From Solenopsis invicta (taxonomy: Eukaryota; Arthropoda; Insecta; Hymenoptera; Formicidae): 64,000 nucleotides of DNA. The stretch's first letter is position 1. Every line of letters starts with the position of its first letter. Where the stretch lies: NCBI RefSeq assembly GCF_016802725.1, contig NC_052667.1, forward strand, positions 28,503,346 to 28,567,345. Reading direction: 5' to 3'. Of the stretch, positions 52,266 through 63,129 are shown piece after piece. Under the pieces are notes generated by a model, which searched no databases, was not told where the DNA came from, and saw nothing but the letters and a program-made list of their open reading frames with translations. A program made the translations under genes and the position numbers.

Positions 52266-53379
52266 CGTTACCAGCTGACTGTGGGAACAACTTGTCACAC
52301 GTTCTAGAGCATCTACCAATAACCGACCGATTGTTCGCGCGAACGGTCAACCGATTCTCTCACGCGATCACTGGTCGCAGTTGTAATTGACGACAAACGC
52401 ACCACCACCGCACACCGCACCACACTGCCACGCACCACCGTCACTGGAGCGTATAGAGCGTATAGAGCGTATATAGCGCTATATAGCGGCCACGACCACA
52501 CGACAGTCACGACTCCGTCCGCTCCTGTCCGCTCCCGGCTCCGTCGGCGCTTTTGATGTAGTGAGACCAAAACGAAGGACGCATGCGTCAAATAAGTTGA
52601 TAATACCGCCATCTGAACTTCCCTTCTCGTTTCTTTCTCCCTCTTCTACTCTCTTTCTTCAGCTTGATCATTATTTCATTACCGATATTAACGACCGTCG
52701 ATCTTATCAGAAGTTATCGCGTGTCACTGCGAAAATTTCATCTAGACAGCACACAATATAATTTATAAAAAATTTATAATAATTATTTCAATATTTTATA
52801 AATATTTTTGTGATCTTAGGTTGAACAAATCGTAAAGGTTTATCACAAATACCACGTAAAAACATTTACAAAATATGTATAAAATATTATACATTATTAT
52901 TAATTCTTTTACTCATAAATTTATAGTCTAGATTTTATTAACATTTTGTATAAAGATTTTATAATTTCTTTCCTTCGTGTTTATAAAATATTTATGATAT
53001 ATTAAAAAGTAAGTAGTAATAAATATTTATATTTATATTATTATATTTTATAAATATAATTGTGTACGTGATGTTGTCTGGGAGTGACTAGCTCATAATA
53101 TTATGATTTATTATTTATATTATCATATAAGTGTTTTTATGGTTATTTATAAATTTCCGAGAGAGTAGTTTTTTTCTTTTTAAATTTCAACTCCAAACTA
53201 GGTATTTAAATAATGCGCTGAGAGAGGAGACAGAGAAGCAGACGAGGAAAGAAGTAGGAAAGAAATTTAGATGGCGTTACTAGACAATTTATCTATCTCC
53301 TCACGTCACAGCATGTGCTTTCCGTTTTGATCAATAGGATCAACAGCTGCGGTACTGTATTATTATACAGACTCGCAGA
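52266..53379. promoter_or_regulatory. Shared head-to-head upstream region of ACOX1 and the release factor
   Basis: The two divergent genes start 1,114 bases apart, so this interval must contain both 5' UTRs and promoters unless one starts elsewhere. It holds three copies of the nonamer GAGCGTATA at 52,447-52,473, a CpG-rich stretch next to ACOX1, and an AT-rich inverted-repeat element (52,742-53,082). No TATA box or initiator can be assigned with confidence. Confidence 0.5.
52742..53082. mobile_element. MITE-like element, family copy 1 (between ACOX1 and release factor)
   Basis: The left end reads CTAGACAGCACACAATATA and the right end, as reverse complement, CCCAGACAACATCACGTAC. The interior is almost pure A/T with many ATTTATAAA motifs. 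It shares ends and body type with elements at 58,622 and 63,843. No coding capacity. The insertion sits in the intergenic interval between two divergent genes. Confidence 0.75.
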
Positions 53380-54680
53380 ATGTCTTTACTAATTCGAAGA
53401 TGCAAATTCGACAATTATTGGCGATACCCAAAGCTCGTAAATCGGATAAAGCTTGACGAATTACATGCTCGCTCACTAACTAACCTAATTTCGACTTTGA
53501 GACATTTTTGTAATGCACGCGCGAAACCGAATATTTTGGACGATAAAACTAAAAAGTTTTTAGATTATCTCGCGAACGAGTACAAAAACAACTCTTGGAA
53601 GAATAATAACTTTGTCAATTTTATGGATTTTAATGCTTTCGATGGTTTATTGAGCGAAAGAGTGCAGCTCATTGAAAATATTCAAAACTTGCATGATCTA
53701 GGTATTGTCGTTATGGTAATTGACGTTATTTTTAATATTTGTAACTTTTTACAACACTAAATTTTTTGTTAACAGGACAACAGGACATAGAGATGAAAAA
53801 ATTGGCGGAGGAGGAGGAAGCGTTGTACAAAGGGCAATTGAATGAACTTGACGAGAGATTATTGGACATTGTGCTGGCAAATATGTACAAGGATTTTTAT
53901 GATAGCATCATTATCGAAATAACTGCTGGTGTCGGTGGTCAGGAAGCGATGCTGTTCGTTAAGGATTTATATGATATGTACTTGGGTTATGCCAAGTATT
54001 TAGATTTGGATCATGAAATAATCGACATGGAGGTAACCGATAACAAGGGCATTAGACACGTCAGTGTTATTATATCTGGCAATCAAGTCGACAAGTTCCA
54101 ACACGAGGGTGGTGTACACCGAGTACAGCGAGTACCAGCCACAGAAAGATTGAGTCGAGTGCATACCAGTACTGCCTCGGTGGCAATTTTGCCAGTGCCA
54201 TCAGAAATACAGATTATGATTAATGAGAAGGATCTGAAAATAGAGACAAAAAGATCATCTGGCGCAGGTGGTCAACATGTAAACACTACCGACTCAGCAG
54301 TGAGGATAACACATCTGCCAAGTGGAGTGAGCGTTACTTGTGAAGTACACAGATCGCAAGATAAAAATAGAAAAATGGCGATGGACAAACTGAAGAGCGT
54401 CTTGTATGAGCGGCAATTGAACAAGCAAACGTCATTTACAAGCGAGCTACGGCAGAAGCAAATGGGAATGGGATTCAGAAACGAGAAGATCAGAACGTAT
54501 AATTACAATCAAGATCGCGTGACCGATCACAGACTAGGTCAGAATGGGACACTTTACAACTTGGCAGAATTTATGCAAGGTGGTGAGGCTTTAGAGGAAT
54601 TAGAAAACAAATTGTGTAACCACATACGGGTAAAAACTCTGCTGGAAATAGTCAAAAAGCTGGAGACTCAATTAAAGTGA
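53380..54680 (+). CDS. MTRF1L: Mitochondrial class I peptide chain release factor, complete, 2 exons
   Basis: Terminates translation on mitochondrial ribosomes by reading UAA/UAG and hydrolysing peptidyl-tRNA. Exons 53380-53701 and 53776-54680 join in phase 1 (CTA-G | GA-CAA) to about 408 residues. The N-terminus is basic and hydroxylated with few acids (MSLLIRRCKFDNYWR), as in a mitochondrial presequence. The PCRF domain contains AGVGGQEAMLF (about 158-168) and the codon-recognition PxT motif is Pro-Ala-Thr (about 228-230) in HRVQRVPATERLSR. The peptidyl-hydrolysis GGQ lies at about 272-274 in SSGAGGQHVNTTDSAVR, the class signature. The C-terminal part has EKIRTYNYNQDRVTDHR, typical of RF1. 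These features fit the MTRF1L (mtRF1a) branch, not the codon-less ICT1-type hydrolases. The gene is head to head with ACOX1 and tail to tail with the histone deacetylase. Confidence 0.96.
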
Positions 54681-55437
54681 TGCTAGTCTTTTCTAAAATC
54701 ATCATTTTGTGCTATAAGATTGTATATAGGGGGATTCATTTTATATAGGCAAGTCATTGTACAGAACACATAACCAAAAATATATGCATATATGTATGTA
54801 TAATATTAACACATTCTCTTTGGCGGATATCATTTTCTTTTACTTTAATAATAACACAAATATGATTTAATAACATACACATCACACACATCATGCTGCT
54901 ATAATAAACATATAGGATATTGTACTTGCTTATTATCTTAATATAAGATACTAATTCTCATATTAATTGCATATTTTAAAGCAATTTATCTCACTAACAA
55001 AAATACAAAAGTACAAAAATGCAGTAATATACAAAATCCATATGTTTATAATTTTATTTCTGGATCGGTGCTTTCTCTTAATTCATAAGAATCGTGGAAA
55101 AGATCCTCGTCACTTTTATATGTAAACTTCTTTCTATACTTTGATTCCATGTATCACAATTTCATCCGTCTAAACAAACTGCACACGATACGTTATTTGA
55201 AGAGACTTGAGCATGCAGCATGATAGCAATCTCACAAAAAAAAATCTTATTATTTTTCATTTGAATAACCTGACCCTTATCTATACTTTTTATATTACTT
55301 TAAATTTTTGTATTTGTCGCAGATATACAAACTCTGAAGCAGCTATTTGCCAGATATTATTTCTGTCCTCTTTTTTATTTCTTCATTCATAAAATTTACT
55401 TTCTCATCCTTCATATTTTCTAGTTAAACAAAAACAT
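54681..55437. other. Convergent 3' region of release factor and histone deacetylase
   Basis: The two genes end toward each other here. An AATAAA at 54,903-54,908 is a candidate poly(A) signal for the release factor. On the minus strand an open segment ending at a stop at 55,046-55,048 (translation ...KKFTYKSDEDLFHDSYELRE...) looks protein-like and may be an alternative last exon of the deacetylase; it does not join the last exon I can define in a consistent phase. Confidence 0.4.
54903..54908 (+). terminator. Candidate poly(A) signal for the release factor gene
   Basis: AATAAA about 220 bases after the stop codon, on the same strand. No cleavage site can be confirmed from sequence. Confidence 0.4.
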
Positions 55438-58044
55438 TTAATAATTATTATATTCTTGAATATTAATTATAATTTGCAAAAATAAATTAAATTTAATACC
55501 TTTCAACTCTAATTTTTTATTATCTTCTCTCTTCACATTAAGATTCTTAATACCTATTTCTTGATTTTTTTCCAAACGCAGCCGCTTTGTAAACATCTTG
55601 AATATAAAAAAAATATTAAAGCTCATAATATGTAAATTATGTCTTCTTTAATCGGTTTAAAAAAATGATTAAGTGTCAAACAGATTAATAGACAAATCAT
55701 TACTCTGTACGATCTGTTGTCTCTTCGTCCACCTTCACCTTCATCTTCACTATCACTATACTCGTTTTCACGCTGTATCCTTTTATCTAAATCACATTGA
55801 GGCAGTCTTTCATCAAGATTCATATTTTCTTCAATTTCTAAATCTTCTATAATGGCACCATCTTCTGGTATTACTTGAATTTGTACGCCAGGTGCATGAG
55901 GTAGCATTCTCAAATTTTCAAACAGTCTTGTTCTATGATTAAAAGCAAATTGGTTTATTCATAATATATGCAAAAATAATAGAAGAACTAATGTAGAAGT
56001 AAAAATTGGAACTTACTTAATTTTGTCAAGGTATTCGATAGTGTTTTGATTCAATATATTTGAAGGACTAATATGTAATTTAAAATCAGGGCCGAAATAT
56101 TCGAAATAATCATTATATGGAAGTTCATTATCAATTTCACATCCAAGAGCCACCGATGTCTCATATGTCCAACATCTGGACACATTTCTGATGGTATAAC
56201 CACCACCTCCCAGCATCAAAAAAGGTAAATTATATCTTTTTACAAATTCTACGCATTTGCCGTGACCTCTCACAGTTAAATTGAAGCATCCCAATCGATC
56301 GCCTGTGTTGATTAATGTTCGTATTAAAAATTGTACAATTGTAATTTCTTTTAAAAAATGTTACCTGTCAATGAATCTGCTCCGCACTGTAAAACAACAG
56401 CGGAAGGTTGAAACATCTCCATAACTTTAGAGATGACAGGAACAAATATCGATTCATAGCTTTCATCATCCATACCATCCCTTAAAGGTACATTAACTGC
56501 ATAATACTTTCCCTATTAATTATAATAAAGAAAAAATATATATTTAGTGATTTTTCAGATAAATAGTATTATGTTGTTTTGATAAATTTTTTTTACTTTT
56601 CCTGCTCCTACATCGTGAAGGTCTCCCGTACCAGGAAAATATTCTCCATACTTGTGAAATGAGACTGTCATTACTCTATCCGTTGCATAAAAAGCTTCCT
56701 CCACACCATCGCCATGATGAACATCGATGTCAATGTACAAAACTCTTTGGTGATATTTTAGCAATTCTAAAATTGCAAGTACAATATCATTTACATAGCA
56801 AAAACCAGAAGCTTCGCTTTTCTTTGCATGATGTAAGCCACCGCTCCAATTGATGCAAATTTCTGAGGCTTGCTTGTTGAGTTTTACAGCAGCAGCTACA
56901 GATCCACCAGCTGATAACTGACAAAATTCATACAAGCCGTCGAAAACAGGGCAATCTTCTCCTACGTTAACTGTCCCATAAAAATAGAAATATTAAAATA
57001 CTTTAAAACATAATTTCAATCAAACGTAACTGTTATTATCTAACAATAATAACTTACATTGTTGCATTTGTTTGTTGTATTCCGGCATATTGTCTGGGCG
57101 TATTGATCTCAAAAATTTGATGTAATCATCGCTATGAAATTTTGTCATTTCTTCTGCTGTAGCTTTATGAGGTCGCTAGACAATACAAAATACCAATATA
57201 ATATAATAATTATATTCCAACAAAATATATTTTGATAAAAAACTGTAAATAAAAAATAAATGAAACAAATAGAAAAATACAAACATAAAAAAGTTCTCAC
57301 ATATATCTCCATCTTCCTATAAATACCATAGTTCAAGAGTAGATTGTGTGTCATCCTTATACGATGCGGCTTCATAGGATGCCCTTGGCCATAATAATAA
57401 TTTCCAATATCACCTGGACAAAAAAAAATATAATTTGTTAAATCAAGACAGTGAATCAAAAAGCTTCAAATATGTCATTATCATTAATGGATGTGTCAAT
57501 GAAGATTACAGTATACCGAAACACATTTGAGACTCTCTCGCAATAAACCATATACAAATTATACTAATTTCCTCTGGATTGGTTGAATTATCGATTCACA
57601 TAGAAAATATTGTTGTAAAACATAAAAGATATATCGAAGAAAATAACTACATTGAAATTTATCATACTGATACAATAACCATCAGAGATTCTTTGTTATG
57701 CGATAGCTGTATATACTCAAGAACGGCTAACGCTACAGTCGCGCGATAGCACTGCTGAGAGTCTCTTGGCTTAACGACATAAAAATCGTATTGTCAAATA
57801 TAACGAGTATGCAAATCTCAGTTTATTGCGTTGAAACAATCGTGCTTCGTACAGTTTATCAATCAAGTTGAAAATAGATTGATTGGTAGCCGAATATCAA
57901 ATCAGATCAGAAAAAGAAATGATGCACGAGCGTAAGCGATGCAAACAAACACATTTCAACAAACTTATATTTCATGATTTTACAATGGTTTTCTCAGTAC
58001 TTACTATCATAATAATACGAGACGTGTCTTTTGAACGGTTGCAT
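55438..58044 (-). CDS. HDAC1: Class I histone deacetylase, HDAC1/Rpd3 type
   Basis: Zinc-dependent lysine deacetylase, the catalytic subunit of Sin3, NuRD and CoREST-type repressor complexes. Exons in coding order: 58044-58005, 57413-57301, 57175-57058, 56970-56597, 56512-56365, 56302-56017, 55932-55704, 55596-55438 or 55596-55500. Phases match through exon 7. The first exon encodes only MQPFKRHVSYYYD and joins at S14 to DIGNYYYGQGHPMKPHR. Catalytic features are intact: GGLHHAKKSEASGFCYVND (His pair about 137-138), IDIDVHHGDG (Asp about 173, His about 175), CGADSLTGDRLG (Asp about 261) and GGGGYTIRN (Tyr about 300). The acidic tail ENEYSDSEDEGEGGRRDN is the Rpd3 signature. The last exon is uncertain: reading through gives about 488 residues with an unusual Ile/Asn-rich end, or it may splice at a weak GTATTA donor. 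The first exon is shorter than usual. Confidence 0.93.
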
Positions 58045-60782
58045 AGCCAATTCTGCAGGTGCTGTACAACTTAAAATCGGATGAAATACTGGCTTACAAA
58101 ATTAAACGAAAGCTATAATGGCTTATACTGGCAAGTATACTGAATCGCATGTGTCGTTCTAATTCGCTTGCACTGGCTTGCACCTAAATGGTTAAGAACA
58201 GGAGAAAATTCCCCCCTTTAAAAGAGCAAGTCAGTTCTAGCGACATCTGGATTAGAACTAAATCAGTCACGTGTCGAAATGGCAAACAGACGCGCTAAAT
58301 TCAAATTGTACATTAATCTTTATAAAGCACATTAAGACATCTTCCATTTTCAAATTTTAAACGTATAACAAAATAATGTGCGAAAGATTAAAACATAAGA
58401 AGAAAAAAATATTGACATATTATCAATATTAATATTACACGTCAATCAATTATCGCAATATTAAATATACATATAATTGAAGAAAGATTAAAATTGCAAT
58501 CGAGATTATTACAGGGCGTAAAACAGATTCTTTAACAATCTCCAACAATTCATGTAAAGTAGAGAAGCGGCAGAGACTGGAAAATAGGACAGGACACGTA
58601 TATATCCAAAAAGGTTCCTCTCCAGACAGCATACGATATTTATAATATTTATAAATATTTATTAGCATTTATTTTTTAAAAATATTATATAAATGTTATA
58701 CATATTTTATGGGTAATTATTTTTACGATAAATAATCTTTATGATCTGTTCAATCTAAGATCATAAAAATATTAAAAATTTCGAAATATTTTGACAAGTA
58801 TTTGTAAAATATTTAAATAATTATTATAAATATTTTTGTAAATCTCTTATAAATACTGTGTGCTGTATGGATTGGAAATAACGAAACTGTTGAAGACATA
58901 AATAAGGTTTGAGTAAAGTCTAGTCTTCTCTCGAAAAGTTGTCATTTTGATACGAAAACGTCCTTGTTTTACATAGGCAAGCCGTTGTACATAGCAAATT
59001 GTAATAAACTCTATGTAATACAAACAACATCCCCGTTCCCTGAACGGAACTCGTTCCCGCAACGAGGCCACCATCCGAGAACCGGAGTTCAGCGATAATA
59101 TATAGAACATTCGGTGATTTATTCGATAAACATACAACAAGATCTCGATTCTTCGTTTTTACTTTTTCTCTTTGTTTAACCGCGTGTCCAAAGGCACACA
59201 CTTTTTTACACACATACACACAAGCACACGCACATACACTCACATACATACACATAAAATACACACATTTCAGTATAATACAGAGATATACAAAATTAAC
59301 GTTTCATAATTTTCTGTAGATGTCCAACGACGCGCATCGTATCTCCGTGTCGTCGTCGGTTTATAATGTACAAAGCGCGTATGCGAATGTATCGTAGTGT
59401 ATTTGTGAACATGTATCGTGTTAGTTACGCCACCCTGCTTCGACAACTAGAAAAATCTACGTCTTAACGAATTAGCATTTAAATTGGCTAAATCGGTTCT
59501 AGAATACCTGGAACTTTCTCTTATATCATTCAATTGACCTATCTACATATGGTGAAAATGTCAAAGTCGGTTGAGACACTGTTTTAATGATTCCCGAAAT
59601 ATATCCTGATATTTAATAAAAGAAAAATTTGTTTTTTGATTGTGAAAAAAAAACAAATTCTTCTAACAATACCGGATGTATTTGGAAAACCATTAGAAAA
59701 AACAATCTTGATCATATTCTAATGTCTCGATATCATATATTCGGTGCTTAAAGTATTTCCAGACAGTTACGCATATTTGAGACAATTTCGATTTTATATC
59801 CAGATATCTATTGTAATCGCATCATAATTATTGCTTAAACAATATGAAAATACGTCGCAAATGTAGGTGACTATTTATGTATTAAAAGATTCGTAACGCC
59901 TATATTTTTTTTTATTTCTCGTTTCGTCTGTTGAAAGATACAATCGTTTATCTTCGATTCGAGTGCAAAATAATGGGAAAAAAAAGATTAAGAGACATTG
60001 ATAAGAATTTATTTGAAATTGAATACCTTTAATTTAAAGAATAGATTCCTGGTGATTTCTTTAAAATGGCGTAATAAAACGCATCTAGGAAAATCATTCA
60101 TTGAATCACACTTTTGTCCCTCTATTTCATGATCGAAAATGTATTAGCGAACGATTCTACGCTAAACTTTTGAATTCTGATCATCTAATCTGATTTGTGA
60201 CGATTGATGATGATGGAGGACACTTTTGTATCTTAGCATACTTTTTGATCTCGATTGCGTTCGTCACATTTGATTGATCGCGTAGAAACTGGATATATCG
60301 GGCAGGATTAAATAGCACATTAAATTCGTCTAGAACGACTCGACTGCGTCCACATTTATAGATCGCAGTAACGAGAGGTAGAGAGTACAGAATATCTCAG
60401 AGCATTCGTGATCAGAATTGATATATGTTTGGATAAAATCAAGAAATTTAAATAGTATATAACAAATATAAATTTGAAAAAAAAAAGTTAATTTATTTTT
60501 ATCATTTCCCTCTAGTGTATACTAAGTTATCTATATATTTTTTTTTTAGGTTTTCCCTTGTTTTCAAATTGGATTGGACAATTAACGAACAAATAGATGA
60601 AAAATTGTTCAAATATGCATTATGTAACAACCCTGATCATCGGATGAGAAGATATACTGGAACTGGATATACAAATATCCACATACGCTCCATCAGTGAA
60701 AGTCTGTTCGAGGCAAGGCATACCATAAACTTCATCGTTGACTAATTTGACACCAATAGTTGGCTACGAAATCAGCTTGACC
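58045..60782. other. Deacetylase upstream region and probable alpha2/delta 3' UTR
   Basis: No coding exon is recognisable. The first few hundred bases should hold the deacetylase promoter and 5' UTR. The stretch to 60,782 lies downstream of the channel-subunit stop codon on the minus strand and probably contains its 3' UTR; several minus-strand AATAAA hexamers (for example at about 59,911-59,916 and 60,495-60,500) could end it. A short inverted-repeat element (58,622-58,870) and a (CA)-rich stretch near 59,210-59,260 are the only other structures seen. Confidence 0.45.
58622..58870. mobile_element. MITE-like element, family copy 2
   Basis: The left end reads CCAGACAGCATACGATATTT and the right end, as reverse complement, CCATACAGCACACAGTATTT. 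The interior is A/T with repeated ATATTTATAA. It is about 249 bp long and without coding capacity. Ends and body match the elements at 52,742 and 63,843. Confidence 0.8.
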
Positions 60783-63129
60783 TTAACCGAGAAGAATGGT
60801 ACTCTTTCCAGCTAGTGCACACATCAATAGCAATATCAAGAGGAACAAGTTCAATCTGGCATTTGTCGCCAAACCGCACTGATCCTTGATCTCACTCTCG
60901 CGAGTATGTGTACGTATACAGGATTGTGGACGCTTTCGCTTGAGACCGGGGATTGCTTTTTGACAGACCAACGTGTTATTTTTATAGACCCATTCCTCGG
61001 GCTTGGTGCTCAGTGGCGGCCATGTCATTTTGCCACAGATTTCGTGTATCACTACCAGCAGCATGTTACTATGAGCCACCCGCTGAACCATGTACTGACA
61101 ATCATCTGTGTCCTTATCGTGCGACTCAAACGAGGCATTTAGGAGGTACAAGCCTATCTGTAGATTCAATGATTAAACATCAAAATATGGAAAAGAAGCA
61201 AATTAGAATCAAGGACCAAGAAAGTAATCTATAATATATTTCAAAATAGTCTATTTCGAAATACTCTAAATACTCTGTTAAGACAGCCATTTTAGATGTG
61301 ATATTGTAATATTAGTCATTTGAAATGTATTTTATTATAATAGCTTAATTTCTTGGCCAATTTAAAATTAATTTTTTTTAATAAAATTATTTAGTTTAGA
61401 AATTATATTAAGTACAAATTATAAAATAAATTAAATGATAATTATTAGATTGGTACAAAAGTTCATAGCGGTACATATATGTATAGTTGAATAAATCTAC
61501 TTACAAATATCTAAACATTTCTCTTTGAATTCTACTTAAAAAACGTTATGAAAGAACTTTTGTTACAATATATAATTTTAATACTTATGATATATGTATA
61601 TACATATACATATTTTAAATTCAAATTTACCTCTTGATCACATACTTCCAGGCGTGTACGATTGATTATAAAGTTTGGTCTGTCGTCTTTTAGATTAACC
61701 GATTTCTCTTCATCTTCAGGAATCGAGTCATCGTTTTCATATCGACTCATACCATACACTGGAACCTCATCAGGCTCCAATATGCCCATTTTCGCCCAAG
61801 CCCAAGCAACTTGACTAATCATCCACGTCAATGCTTTCTGGAAATGCTTCCATGGCTGCAACATGACATTTTGCTACTTAACTTTAAAATTTTGATACAT
61901 ATAAATATAAATTATATCTCTTAATCTCATTATTTTTATTGTCAAGATTTATCTGTCGCTTATATTTCTATGAAAACGAAAAAGAAATATGTGCATCATT
62001 TGATTCTTACATCATCAAACAATTAAGATTCTTTTAAAAAGGCTTTAAAGAGTCTTTAAAGTCTTTAAGATTGATTATAATTAATGAAGAGCTTGATTTT
62101 TCTTTTGACTTTTGGCATTCTTGATTTAACACTATTATTATTGTAAATTGCTCACAGTGAGAAGTACGTTGCCGGCATTCTTCGTTTGCGAACTCTTGAA
62201 GCATACCGCCTGATAATCAAAGATCCTTATCCTCTCGAAGACACCATCGTCGACTAATCTACTCATTATCGGACCTCTAACTTCACCGAAAAATTTACCG
62301 GCGTCTGTCTCATCCTCGGCTGCGATTATGTAGCCGTTATTGTCGATAAGATAACATGCTAAGTTGTCATCGCCGCAGGTCTGCTTATTATGACAATTAC
62401 CATCGCAATTAAATGTTATATTTTGAAAAAGCGTTTGCAAGGCAGTATGCTGGAATTGGAAGCCGACAACCAAGGCCGGCGCCTTTACATCGTTTCCTGC
62501 AAATTTATTTTTGCAAATTTTGATATCTTATTTTTATCATACATACTATTTGAATTATAGGCAAGTCATGTAATTTGCTAGGTTCTTTCGTCTAATTGAA
62601 GTTTGATATGCCGAAGACTTAAACTTATATTGAAGATAACAATTACACGATAATTATTTATTTAACATTTAAAATGTAAATTTTATTGATCCTCATTTTG
62701 GATGATTGGTTTTTATATCAACTAATAATATTTAGGAAATTAAAAAAAAAAAAAATATGTAAAGTAAAAAAAATGTAATTAAGATCTTTACATTTTGAAA
62801 TTGGAAAGAACATGTTCCTCTTTCACTACGATAATAGCTTAAATACCTACTTACCGATAAATACAGCACGACTGGCAGTAACTAGAGTAGTGTTGTCGGC
62901 ACCCTCGTCATCGATTGGCACGGAAAAAACAAAACTGTCCGGGCTAACGTAGTACTGCTCAACCGCTCGTTTGTACCATACTTCATCGATAGCACGAGGA
63001 TACAGATTACTAAAATGATCCTCCGGTAGCGACATATCTTCCTCTGAAGAAAAATCTTGCCATCTGGTCAGTCCACTATGTGTGGCCATAAATGCCAGGA
63101 CCACCCCAAAGCGTTGTTTGAACTGTTTC
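60783..63129 (-). CDS. CACNA2D3: Voltage-gated calcium channel alpha2/delta subunit, 3' four coding exons
   Basis: Extracellular auxiliary subunit that raises surface expression and presynaptic placement of high-voltage-activated calcium channels. Exons in coding order: 63129-62855, 62496-62156, 61855-61631, 61157-60783; phases 1, 0 and 0 match between them. The first enters in phase 2, so the N-terminal signal peptide, VWA/MIDAS and first Cache region lie beyond the right edge. Visible: FGVVLAFMATHSGLTRW, EVWYKRAVEQYYVSPDSFVF, CYLIDNNGYIIAAEDE, FFGEVRGPIMSRL, FDYQAVC, all typical of the post-VWA Cache and delta regions. Many cysteines and N-glycosylation sequons (NITF, NRTR, NASF, NNTL) fit an ectodomain. 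The C-terminus is one hydrophobic segment (LNLFLLILLLMCALAG) with only seven residues after it, as expected for a GPI-anchored or single-pass delta peptide. Assignment to the alpha2/delta-3 (straightjacket) branch is likely but less certain than the family. Confidence 0.9.
61443..61573. mobile_element. Very short mariner-like inverted-repeat element in the last intron
   Basis: The left end reads TTAGATTGGTACAAAAGTTC followed by ATAGCGG; the right end, as reverse complement, is ATTGTAACAAAAGTTC then TTTCATAACG. The shared TTGGTACAAAAGTTC-type end resembles mariner termini. At about 130 bp with no transposase it would be an internally deleted or MITE copy. It lies within the intron between the last two alpha2/delta exons. 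Confidence 0.55.
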
